Positions 32,885 through 40,490 of a stretch of 64,000 nt of DNA are shown in pieces. How positions within the stretch are numbered: the first letter of the stretch is position 1; the number at the start of each line of letters is the position of its first letter. The position numbers and the translations under genes were made by a program. Origin of the DNA: Massilia putida (lineage in GTDB: Bacteria > Pseudomonadota > Gammaproteobacteria > Burkholderiales > Burkholderiaceae_D); contig NZ_CP019038.1 in NCBI RefSeq assembly GCF_001941825.1, positions 2,108,001 through 2,172,000 on the forward strand. Direction: 5' to 3'. A model generated the notes under the pieces. It was not told the DNA's origin. It made no database searches and was given only the letters and a program-made list of their open reading frames with translations.

Positions 32885-34270
32885 CTATTCCACGTCTTTG
32901 GGCGCACTGAATTCGCGCGGCTGGAATTCGTCGAGCAGCTCGAACACGCCGATCGATTCCACGTGCGACGTGTGCGGGAACATGTTCGCCACGCCGGCCT
33001 TCTTGAGCACGTAGCCGGCGCGGTGCGTGAGGATGCCGGCGTCGCGCGCCAAGGTCGACGGGCTGCACGACACGTACACGATCCGCTTGGGCATCAGGTC
33101 CGGATTGGTCAGGCGCAGTTCGGCCAGTGCGATGGCCAGCGCGACGGCGCCGTCGCGCGGCGGATCGACCAGCATGCGGTCGAATTTGCCCAGCGCGATC
33201 AGGTCGTCCTTCGTCACCTCGAACAGGTTGCGCGTGTAGAACGTCGTCTTGCCGGCGAGGCCGTTGGCGCGGGCGTTTTCCAGCGCGCGCGTCGTCAGCG
33301 CCGTACTGCCTTCGATGCCGACGACCTCGCGCGCCTGCGTGGCCAGCGGCAGCGTGAAGTTGCCGAGGCCGCAGAACAGGTCGGCCACGCGGTCGTCCTT
33401 CTGCACGTCCAGCAGGGTCAACGCCTTGTGCACCAGCAGGCGGTTGATCTGGTGGTTGACCTGCGTGAAATCGGTCGGCTTGAACGGCATCTTGATGCCG
33501 AATTCCGGCAGCGTGTAATACAGTTCCTTGCCGAGGGGGTAGTACGGCGCGGCGGTGTCCGGGCCCTTCGGCTGCAGCCACCACTGGATGTTCCACTTGT
33601 CCGCGAACGCCTTCACGAGCGTCTCGTCGGCGGGCGAAAGTGGCGCCATGATGCGCAGCACGAGCACGGTGGTCTCTTCGCCGACGGCGATCTCGATCTG
33701 CGGCATCTGCTGGTAGATCGACAGCGCGCCGACCAGCTCGCGCAGCGGCACGAGCATGTTCGAGAGGTGGTCCGGCAGGATTTCGCAGCTCGTCATGTCG
33801 GCCACGTACGACGAGTGGCGCTCGTGGAAGCCGACCAGCACCGTGCCCTTCTTCGCCACATGGCGCACGGACAGGCGCGCGCGGTAGCGGTAGTCCCACG
33901 TGGGGCCGTACATCGGACGCATGATGTTCTCGGCCTTCGTCTTCCCGATGTGCCACAGGTTGTCTTCCAACACGCGCTGCTTCATCGCGACCTGGGCCGA
34001 CGGTTCCAGGTGCTGCATCGAGCAGCCGCCGCAATGCCAGAAGTGCGGGCACTTGGGCTCGACGCGCATGCTCGAGGCCTTTTGCAGCGTGACCATGCGG
34101 CCCGATTCCCAGTTCTTCTTCTTGCGCAGCGTCTCGAAGCTGACGCGCTCGCCCGGCAGCGCGCCTTCGACGAAGATCACTTTACCCGGCGTGCCGTCCT
34201 CGTTCTCCAGGTGGCCGACGCCGCGCGCGTCCATGTCGAGGGATTTGATGTTGATGAAGGTTTCTTGCAT
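32885..34270 (-). CDS. rlmD: 23S rRNA (U1939-C5)-methyltransferase RlmD (RumA)
   Basis: A 461-residue SAM-dependent m5U methyltransferase with a 4Fe-4S cluster. A TRAM-like N-terminal domain (residues about 1-60) is followed by the cluster site C74-x5-C80-xx-C83 (PKCPHFWHCGGC) and a further Cys in MTSCEIL. The SAM fold has DLFCGLGNFTLPLA, and the catalytic cysteine is in YVSCSPSTLARD. I set the start at MQETFINIKSL, which fits the family; the open frame upstream runs through a repeat. It follows rpoS on the same strand. Confidence 0.93.
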   Translation of the reverse strand: MQETFINIKSLDMDARGVGHLENEDGTPGKVIFVEGALPGERVSFETLRKKKNWESGRMVTLQKASSMRVEPKCPHFWHCGGCSMQHLEPSAQVAMKQRVLEDNLWHIGKTKAENIMRPMYGPTWDYRYRARLSVRHVAKKGTVLVGFHERHSSYVADMTSCEILPDHLSNMLVPLRELVGALSIYQQMPQIEIAVGEETTVLVLRIMAPLSPADETLVKAFADKWNIQWWLQPKGPDTAAPYYPLGKELYYTLPEFGIKMPFKPTDFTQVNHQINRLLVHKALTLLDVQKDDRVADLFCGLGNFTLPLATQAREVVGIEGSTALTTRALENARANGLAGKTTFYTRNLFEVTKDDLIALGKFDRMLVDPPRDGAVALAIALAELRLTNPDLMPKRIVYVSCSPSTLARDAGILTHRAGYVLKKAGVANMFPHTSHVESIGVFELLDEFQPREFSAPKDVE

Positions 34271-34327
34271 GGGATAGAAGAAAGCAAATCGGGACAACGG
34301 CCGGTGCATATCCGCGCCATCAAACAA

Positions 34328-34435
34328 CGTCATCCCCGCGCACGCGGGGATCCATGCCGAGCGTCGCGGAGCCGGGATGTCAACGTATCGACTGCGGGTG
34401 CTCGGTATGGGTTCCCGCCTCCGCGGGAACGACGA
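34328..34435. repeat. Dispersed palindrome family 1, locus 5
   Basis: CATCCCCGCGCACGCGGGGA then TCCATGCCGAG, and about 65 bases on the inverted CTCGGTATGGG then TTCCCGCCTCCGCGGGAACGACG. It separates rpoS from rlmD. Confidence 0.85.
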
Positions 34436-34463
34436 CATGCGGCCTATTCCGGCCAGCCGGGCA

Positions 34464-35477
34464 TCATAGCAAGGAATCGCGGACGACGCCACGGGCGGCC
34501 ATCGCCCGTTTCAGTTTGACGAGGGCTTCCTGCTGGATCTGGCGCACGCGTTCGCGCGTCACGCCCATCTCCTCGGCCAGCGTTTCCAGCGTGGCCGGAT
34601 CGTCGTTGTCGAGGCCGAAGCGGCGCATCACGACGAGGCGCTGCTTGTCCGGCAGCTTTTGCAGCCAGTCGCGCACGAGCACCGTCATCTCGTGCTGTTC
34701 CGCGTGCGCGTCCGGGCTGACGTCGCCCTCGTCCGGCAGCATGTCCATCAGGCTGCTCTGCGGATCGTTGTCGAGGGGCGCGTCGAGCGACGTCGCGTGT
34801 TCGGACAGCGCGAGGATGTCCTGCACTTCTTCCACGGGCCGGCCGACGAGGCTGGCGATGTCTTCCGCGCTCGCTTCCTTGCCGTCGTGGTGCTGGGCTT
34901 CCAGGTGATACTTCGCGCGCAGTACCTGGTTCAGTTCGCGCACCATGTGCACCGGCAGGCGCACGGTGCGGGCCTGGTTCATGATCGCGCGCTCGATGCT
35001 CTGGCGGATCCACCACGTGGCGTACGTCGAGAAGCGGAAGCCGCGCTCCGGCTCGAACTTGTCGATCGCGCGCATCAGGCCGATATTGCCTTCCTCGATC
35101 AGGTCGAGCAGCACGACGCCGCGGTTGATGTAGTGCTTGGCGATGGAGACGACGAGCCGCAGATTATGCTCGATCATCTTTTGGCGCGCATTGAAATCGC
35201 CGGCCTTGGCCAGCGTGGCGTAATGCGATTCCTGCTCGGCGTTGAGCAGCGGCTTGGCGCCGATCCGGTTCAGGTAGTGCTGGGTGGTGTCCGTCGAGAG
35301 CTCGGCCTGGAGCACGCTCTTGAGCTCGTCGACGGTGTCGACGACGGCGACCACGGCCCCTTCCGGCAGCAGTTCGGCACGGTCGACGCCGTCCGCTCCG
35401 AACTCGCTGTCGTCCAGCGGTTCATCCGGATTGTCTTCCGGCGTGTCGTGGTCCAGCGGATCGGGGGGCAGCGTCAT
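34464..35477 (-). CDS. rpoS: RNA polymerase sigma factor RpoS
   Basis: A 337-residue stationary-phase and general-stress sigma factor. After an acidic N-terminus come region 1.2 ([23 protein letters not shown]), regions 2.1-2.4 ([44 protein letters not shown]; given here as two parts), region 3 and region 4 ([23 protein letters not shown]). The pairing with nlpD upstream is the classic rpoS context, and rpoS promoters often lie inside nlpD. AGAGAG five bases before the ATG supports the start. Confidence 0.95.
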   Translation of the reverse strand: MTLPPDPLDHDTPEDNPDEPLDDSEFGADGVDRAELLPEGAVVAVVDTVDELKSVLQAELSTDTTQHYLNRIGAKPLLNAEQESHYATLAKAGDFNARQKMIEHNLRLVVSIAKHYINRGVVLLDLIEEGNIGLMRAIDKFEPERGFRFSTYATWWIRQSIERAIMNQARTVRLPVHMVRELNQVLRAKYHLEAQHHDGKEASAEDIASLVGRPVEEVQDILALSEHATSLDAPLDNDPQSSLMDMLPDEGDVSPDAHAEQHEMTVLVRDWLQKLPDKQRLVVMRRFGLDNDDPATLETLAEEMGVTRERVRQIQQEALVKLKRAMAARGVVRDSLL

Positions 35478-35486
35478 CGGCTCTCT

Positions 35487-36383
35487 CTAGCGACTGGGCA
35501 GGAACTTCGCCGGGTCGACCGGCTTGCCCTGCTGGCGTATCTCGAAATGCAGTTTGACCGCGTCGGCATCGGAATCGCCCATTTCCGCGATCGGCTGGCC
35601 TTTGGTCACGTTCTGACCTTCCTTCACCAGGATGGTGCGGTTGTGCGCATAGGCCGACAATAGGCTGTTGCTGTGCTTAACAATCACGAGATTACCATAT
35701 CCGCGGATGCCGCTGCCGGCATACATCACCTTCCCGGAGCCGGCCGCCATCACCTGCTGGCCCATCTTGCCGGCGATGTCGATGCCTTTGTTCTTGCCTT
35801 CGTCGAAGGTCGCGACGATCTTGCCGTCGGACGGCCACATCCAGCTCAGTTTCTCGTCGTCGTTGGCCGTGACGGTGGTGCCCGGGGTCACGCCGGCCGA
35901 GATCACCCTCTCCGCCTTCGGATTGTCTTCCTTGGCCAGGTTCGATTCGCTGTACGGCTTCTTGGCGCCGTTCGGTTCGGTCTTTTTCGGGACGGCGGGG
36001 GCCTTCTCGGCGCCCGGCATCGTGATCGGCGTCGTCACGACGGCATTGCCGCCGCGCTCGGGCTGCGCCACCTTGAGCACTTGCCCGACCTTGATGTCGT
36101 CCGGATCGGCCAGGTTGTTCCAGGCGACGAGGTCGCGGTAATTCTGGCCGTGGTCGAGGGCGATGCGCAGCAGGGTGTCGCCGCGGCGCACGGTATAGGT
36201 GCCGCGCGCGTCCGGTTTGTTCTCTTCAGCGACCGGCGCCGGCGCCGGCTGAGGGCGCGGACGGAAGCTGGACGCGGTCGGGGTCGGACGATCGATCACG
36301 GGGGCAACGCGGGTCTCGGTGCTGCAGGCGGACAGGATGCCGAGACTGAGGGTCAACAGGGCTAAGCGGGGTGTGGGTTTCAT
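35487..36383 (-). CDS. nlpD: Amidase activator NlpD, LysM and LytM lipoprotein
   Basis: A 298-residue outer-membrane lipoprotein that activates the cell-division amidase AmiC. The lipobox LGILSACS is at about residues 15-22. A LysM domain (YTVRRGDTLLRIALDHGQNYRDLVAWNN) is followed by a low-complexity linker and a C-terminal M23/LytM domain. That domain has lost the zinc ligands (GIDIAGKMG, LHFEIRQ), as expected for an activator and not a hydrolase. AGAGAG before the ATG chooses the start. It lies between pcm and rpoS. Confidence 0.95.
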   Translation of the reverse strand: MKPTPRLALLTLSLGILSACSTETRVAPVIDRPTPTASSFRPRPQPAPAPVAEENKPDARGTYTVRRGDTLLRIALDHGQNYRDLVAWNNLADPDDIKVGQVLKVAQPERGGNAVVTTPITMPGAEKAPAVPKKTEPNGAKKPYSESNLAKEDNPKAERVISAGVTPGTTVTANDDEKLSWMWPSDGKIVATFDEGKNKGIDIAGKMGQQVMAAGSGKVMYAGSGIRGYGNLVIVKHSNSLLSAYAHNRTILVKEGQNVTKGQPIAEMGDSDADAVKLHFEIRQQGKPVDPAKFLPSR

Positions 36384-36416
36384 TCTCTCTATAATTCTTT
36401 TACAACGTTCCGGCAT

Positions 36417-37271
36417 TCAAGCGGTGCCCGGGCGCAGCGGCACAAAATGGCAGGCTTCCAGCGTCTCGCTGGTCCATTCCGCCTTGCCGATACGGATAAT
36501 GCGCTGCAGGTGCTGGACCTGAGCACCGAGGGGCGCCACCAGTCGGGCGCCAATGGCCATCTGCTCGAGCAGTGCGCGTGGCACCTCGAGACCGGCCGCC
36601 GCCAGGATGATGCCGTCGAACGGGGCCACCTGCGGGAGCCCTAGCATACCATCTCCGTACTGCAAGCGCAGATTGGCGATACGCAACGGGCGCAGATTGG
36701 CCTTCGCCAGCTCGTGCAGCGGCTTGATGCGCTCGATGGAATACACCTCCTGCGCCACGCGCGACAGCACGGCGGCCTGGTAGCCGCAGCCCGTGCCGAT
36801 CTCGAGCACGCGGCGCAGCGGCTGGCCGCTGCCCTTCAGCAGTTCGATCATGCGCGCCACGATATACGGCTGCGAAATCGTTTGATTATGACCGATCGGC
36901 AGCGAGATGTCGGCATAGGCCTGGCCCAGCATGCCGGGCTCGACGAACATATGGCGCGGCACGATTTCCAGCGCGGCCAGCACTTGCGCGTCCTTGACGC
37001 CCTGGCGCGCGGTCCGGGCCGCCATCGCGCGGCGCGGCGCTTCCGTGGCCGCCAGGTCGGACCGCGCCACCGTCTGCTGCGGAGGCAAAGGCGCCGGCTT
37101 GGCCGTGCCCGGCACGTTCGGCGGATTGCCGGCGCGGTGCTGGTTGTTCTGACGCGCGTTCTGGGTCGCCGTCTGCGGCGTGGCGACCGGCGCCGGCGCA
37201 GCGGGCTTTCGGGTGCTCCCGCCCGTCACGGACGACAGCGGCAGAGGAAACTGGCTGCGCTTTTCGCTCAT
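36417..37271 (-). CDS. pcm: Protein-L-isoaspartate O-methyltransferase with N-terminal extension
   Basis: A 284-residue repair enzyme that methylates isoaspartate in damaged proteins with SAM. The PCMT domain occupies about residues 70-284: [20 protein letters not shown], the SAM motif [16 protein letters not shown] and the [16 protein letters not shown] site. The first ~70 residues are an Ala/Pro/Gln-rich extension that E. coli Pcm lacks. It overlaps surE by four bases (ATGA). Confidence 0.95.
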   Translation of the reverse strand: MSEKRSQFPLPLSSVTGGSTRKPAAPAPVATPQTATQNARQNNQHRAGNPPNVPGTAKPAPLPPQQTVARSDLAATEAPRRAMAARTARQGVKDAQVLAALEIVPRHMFVEPGMLGQAYADISLPIGHNQTISQPYIVARMIELLKGSGQPLRRVLEIGTGCGYQAAVLSRVAQEVYSIERIKPLHELAKANLRPLRIANLRLQYGDGMLGLPQVAPFDGIILAAAGLEVPRALLEQMAIGARLVAPLGAQVQHLQRIIRIGKAEWTSETLEACHFVPLRPGTA

Positions 37272-38005
37272 CCCAACCCTCGCCGCAGCAGGTCCAGCTG
37301 GTCGCGATGCGTGAGGTCGACCTGCAGCGGGGTCACCGACACGCAGCCCTTGCTGGTCGCATAAAAATCCGTCCCCTCGCCCGCGTCGCGGCAGGCGCCG
37401 GGCGCGCCGATCCAGAAGATCTCGCGCCCGCGCGGGTCCTGGGCGCGGACGACGGGCTCGGACTGGTGGCGCCGGCCCAGGCGGGTCGGCGTAAGCGGTC
37501 CCATCTGCTCGTACGGCAGATTCGGGATATTCACGTTCAACAGGAACGGCGACTCCAGCATGTCGAAGCGGCGCAGCACGATATCGCGCGCCACCCGCGC
37601 AGCCGATTCGATCTCGGCCCAGCCGCCATGGACCTGGGAAAAGGCGATCGCCGGGATGCCGAACAGATACGCTTCCGTCGCCGCCGCCACCGTGCCCGAG
37701 TACAGGGTGTCGTCCCCCATGTTCTGGCCATTGTTGATGCCGGAAACGACCAGGTCGGGGCGTGTGTCGAGCATCCCGGTCAATGCGATGTGCACGCAGT
37801 CGGTCGGGGTGCCATTGACAAAATAATAACCATTGGCAGCCTTCGACACCGACAGCGGACGGTCCAGCGACAATGAGTTGGACGCGCCCGAGCGATTGCT
37901 GTCGGGCGCGACCACCACGATGTCGGCGACTGTCGCAAGCGCATCGGCCAGGGCGTTGATGCCGGGGGCGAGGTAGCCGTCGTCGTTACTGATAAGGATA
38001 CGCAT
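37268..38005 (-). CDS. surE: 5'/3'-nucleotidase SurE
   Basis: A 245-residue metal-dependent phosphatase acting on nucleoside monophosphates. Metal-site residues are in [26 protein letters not shown] and [22 protein letters not shown]. It is the first gene of surE-pcm-nlpD-rpoS, a standard stress and survival cluster. Confidence 0.97.
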   Translation of the reverse strand: MRILISNDDGYLAPGINALADALATVADIVVVAPDSNRSGASNSLSLDRPLSVSKAANGYYFVNGTPTDCVHIALTGMLDTRPDLVVSGINNGQNMGDDTLYSGTVAAATEAYLFGIPAIAFSQVHGGWAEIESAARVARDIVLRRFDMLESPFLLNVNIPNLPYEQMGPLTPTRLGRRHQSEPVVRAQDPRGREIFWIGAPGACRDAGEGTDFYATSKGCVSVTPLQVDLTHRDQLDLLRRGLG

Positions 38006-38089
38006 GCAGCGATTTTACCTGAAGCAACGGCGAGATCGACCTATCGGGCGGCACATTTATTGGCCCGCCGGCGCGGGCCCGGCGCCGCG

Positions 38090-39601
38090 TCAGCCCGTCA
38101 CCAGCGGCCGCCCTCCCGCCGCCTGGATCAGGGCGCCTTCGAGCGACGACACCTCGTCCAGCGTGAAGGCCAGCAGCGCGTCCTTGTCGCCTTCCTGCAG
38201 GTAGACCTGCTTGATCATCGCGGCCCCGCGCCGTCGTAGCGGATGCGCCACACTCGGCCTCAGGATCGTCGAGCGCAGGCTGTCGGCGAGTGCGCGCGCC
38301 TCGTGCGGACTGCGGTTGTCGATCAGTTCCTGCAGGCGCGACAGCTTGTCGTCCAGCGCGTCCGGCGGCGGCTCGCCCGGCCGGCGCGACGCCGCGTGGC
38401 CGCGCTTGCCCTCTTCCATCGCGTGCAGGCCCTGCTCCAGTGCGATCACGTGCTGTTCGATGCGGCGCGCGGCCTCCAGTTCACTTTGTTGCCCTAAATA
38501 CAATTGCGCCAGCCGGGCCAGTTCGCGCACGAGCGCGGGCGCCTGCGGATCGGCCGCGCGCTCGCGCAGGGACTCGACGGCCTGCACGAGCCGGACCTCG
38601 GGCAGCGGGCGCCACGGGAAATGGCCGGGCTCCAGCCATTCGAGCAGGGCTGCGATGGCGCACTGCGGTCCATAGCGGTCGTGTTCGCCCGCCTGGGCCC
38701 GGCCGCCGGCCGGCGGCATGCCGACGATGGCGGCCTGCGGCAGCAGGACTTCGTCGAGGTAGCTGTCGAGCACGACGCTGGACAGGCCGTAGCACTCGGC
38801 CAGCATGTGTTCCAGCGTGGCCTGGTAGCCGGCCTGGCCGCGCTGGGCGTCGCCGAAGCGCCAGCGCAGCCGCGCCTCCCCCGCCCCGTCGACGGGGCAA
38901 GGCAGCGGATAGACGAGCAGCGGCCGCTGCTCGTCCTCGTGGCTGCAGCGGTAATCGAGGGCGCGCGCGACGACACCCTGCAACCCGTCCAGGCTGCGCG
39001 CATCGGGCGTGAACAGGCCGACGATCTTGTCCGGCAACAGCGCCGTGCACACGCTCGCCGCCGCCGAGCGTCCGCTGCGGCAATCGATCAGGACGTGGGC
39101 GAAGCGCCGCGCCACGTGGGCCGCGAACGTGCGGAACAAGGCCGGACAGGCGCAGAACAGCGCGTCCCAGTCGAGCCGGTCGACGCGCTCGCCGTAGCTG
39201 TCGTCGAAGCGGCCGGCGCGCATCAGGTACAGCGGGCGGCTGTCGTCGACGCGCACGATGTAGTCGTCCCAGTCGAGCGTGTCGAGCATGCGGGCGGCCA
39301 GCGCGTCGGCGTCGTCGTTCGATGTGTTGCCGCTCAGTTGCTCGCGACAAGTTTCGAACAGCTCGAGCAGGCCGTCGGCGCGGTGATTGCCTTCCGCGCA
39401 GGGAAAATAGTGGTGCAGGCCCGGAGCTTCCAGGTCCCAGTCGATCATCAGCACCGGTGTCTTCGCAGACGCACGCCCGGCGAGCAGCCAGGCGGCATGG
39501 GCCAGCGCAAGGCTGCGCGCGGGTGAGCTGTCGTAGGAGTAAAACGTCGTCACCTCGCCGGTCTGCCCGGCCGGTACTGCGGTGATGCGGTTGGTTTCCA
39601 T
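38090..39601 (-). CDS. KGGVGR-type P-loop protein with destroyed Walker A motif, partner of TIR gene
   Basis: A 503-residue cytoplasmic protein. Residues 15-62 match the family of MinD/ParA-like AAA proteins whose P-loop reads KGGVGR in the context TFYSY-KGGVGRS-MALANVAWLLA. Here that stretch is FYSY-DSSPARS-LALAHAAWLLA (P-loop at 24-30). The family's other hallmarks remain: MIDWDLEAPGL (52-62), LIDCRSG (171-177) and LLPDKIVGLFTPDARSLDG (188-206). The lysine, glycines and GR of the P-loop are all gone, so ATP hydrolysis is doubtful. The C-terminal ~150 residues are helical with no named domain. The start is the ATG with AGGAG just upstream; this sits in ATGAGGAGCC, where ATGA is the end of the TIR gene. 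In known systems such proteins pair with TIR or effector genes; the function is inferred. Confidence 0.72.
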   Translation of the reverse strand: METNRITAVPAGQTGEVTTFYSYDSSPARSLALAHAAWLLAGRASAKTPVLMIDWDLEAPGLHHYFPCAEGNHRADGLLELFETCREQLSGNTSNDDADALAARMLDTLDWDDYIVRVDDSRPLYLMRAGRFDDSYGERVDRLDWDALFCACPALFRTFAAHVARRFAHVLIDCRSGRSAAASVCTALLPDKIVGLFTPDARSLDGLQGVVARALDYRCSHEDEQRPLLVYPLPCPVDGAGEARLRWRFGDAQRGQAGYQATLEHMLAECYGLSSVVLDSYLDEVLLPQAAIVGMPPAGGRAQAGEHDRYGPQCAIAALLEWLEPGHFPWRPLPEVRLVQAVESLRERAADPQAPALVRELARLAQLYLGQQSELEAARRIEQHVIALEQGLHAMEEGKRGHAASRRPGEPPPDALDDKLSRLQELIDNRSPHEARALADSLRSTILRPSVAHPLRRRGAAMIKQVYLQEGDKDALLAFTLDEVSSLEGALIQAAGGRPLVTG

Positions 39602-39609
39602 AAGGCTCC

Positions 39610-40218
39610 TCATTTTTTGGGGAAGGTTGGATCCGGTAACTCACGCCATGCGGGTGGGACAGCGGGAAGTACGAATTGGTTGCAGTCATGCGCCGGCGGC
39701 ATGGTCTTTTTCTGATACTGGTAATGGGTCACGATGCGCCGGACCATCTTGTCGATGTCCGGCAGGAAATCGGGATTCGACTTGAGGTCGGCCGTGGCCA
39801 TCGTGAAGCGCGAGAAGTCGACGTAGAACGTGGATTCGCTGATCTGCGGCGGCAGACTGACGGGGTGCCGGGTCATGACGACGGGAATGATCAGCTGGCT
39901 GGGCAGCGTGTACCACGTGCTGCGTTCGGCCTCGATCAGGCGCATGGCGGCGTACTCGCGGCGCGTGTAGGCGTGGGCTTCGTATTTGGGCGTGTAGATC
40001 AGCACCATGCACGCGCTTTCGCACAGCGCGCGGGCGATCTTGCGGTCGAGGTCGTCGCCACCACCGAGTTGTTCGGTGTCGACGAACAGTTCGTCTTCGT
40101 TGTCGAAATACGGTTCGAGGTAACAGCGCAGCGCATCGGCCAGCGTGGCCTTGAAGCGCTGCATCAGCTCATGCCGCCCATGGGCATAACTGAAAAAGCA
40201 GCCGTAACGAATCGCCAT
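39610..40218 (-). CDS. TIR-domain protein, putative effector or NADase
   Basis: A 202-residue soluble protein. Residues about 4-140 are a TIR fold: strand A with box-1-like CFFSYAHG (7-14), FVDTEQLGGGDDLDRKIARAL, strand D MVLIYTPKYEAHAY and helix RREYAAMRLIE. E88 of RREYAAM is at the place of the catalytic glutamate of NAD-cleaving TIRs. The resemblance is strongest to FxsC-like TIR proteins found beside KGGVGR ATPases. GGGGGAG before MAIRYG fixes the start; the open frame upstream is not needed. It overlaps the downstream gene by ATGA, so the pair is made together. NADase activity is inferred. Confidence 0.78.
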   Translation of the reverse strand: MAIRYGCFFSYAHGRHELMQRFKATLADALRCYLEPYFDNEDELFVDTEQLGGGDDLDRKIARALCESACMVLIYTPKYEAHAYTRREYAAMRLIEAERSTWYTLPSQLIIPVVMTRHPVSLPPQISESTFYVDFSRFTMATADLKSNPDFLPDIDKMVRRIVTHYQYQKKTMPPAHDCNQFVLPAVPPAWRELPDPTFPKK

Positions 40219-40323
40219 TGCTCCCCCTTGTAGGTCTGCCACCGGCCGGGCCAGTGAGACTCTAAACAAGTCACCCATCCTGCATGTTGTGGGAGCACAA
40301 GCGGCGGGCGGTCTCGACGGAGA

Positions 40324-40485
40324 GGTAGCGTATGACGAAGCGAGGGGCCAGAGCCCGGTGTTGCCTTTAAAGGGCTCTGACCCCGGCTCTCAAAGGTAGC
40401 GTATAACGAAGCGAAGGGGTCAGAGCCCGGTGTTGCCTTAAAAGGGCTCTGACCCCGGTTCCCAGAGTCAGCGCATAACGAAGCC
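40324..40485. repeat. Dispersed repeat family 3, locus 2 (tandem)
   Basis: Two direct copies, 40324-40386 and 40395-40458. Each has GGTAGCGTATRACGAAGCGA, then GGGGYCAGAGCCCGGTGTTG and a palindromic return GGGCTCTGACCCCGG. A third partial copy (GTCAGCGCATAACGAAGC) follows at 40467-40485. It lies between the helicase and TIR genes. Confidence 0.85.
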
Positions 40486-40490
40486 CGGAA

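Noticed and set aside
35487..35790. NlpD LytM domain without zinc ligands, as a broken peptidase
   Set aside because: NlpD-type activators normally lack these ligands, so this is the expected form and not decay.
40324..40485. CRISPR array
   Set aside because: There are only two to three units of ~64 bases, each itself a palindrome with no unique spacers, and no cas genes. It is a tandem hairpin repeat.
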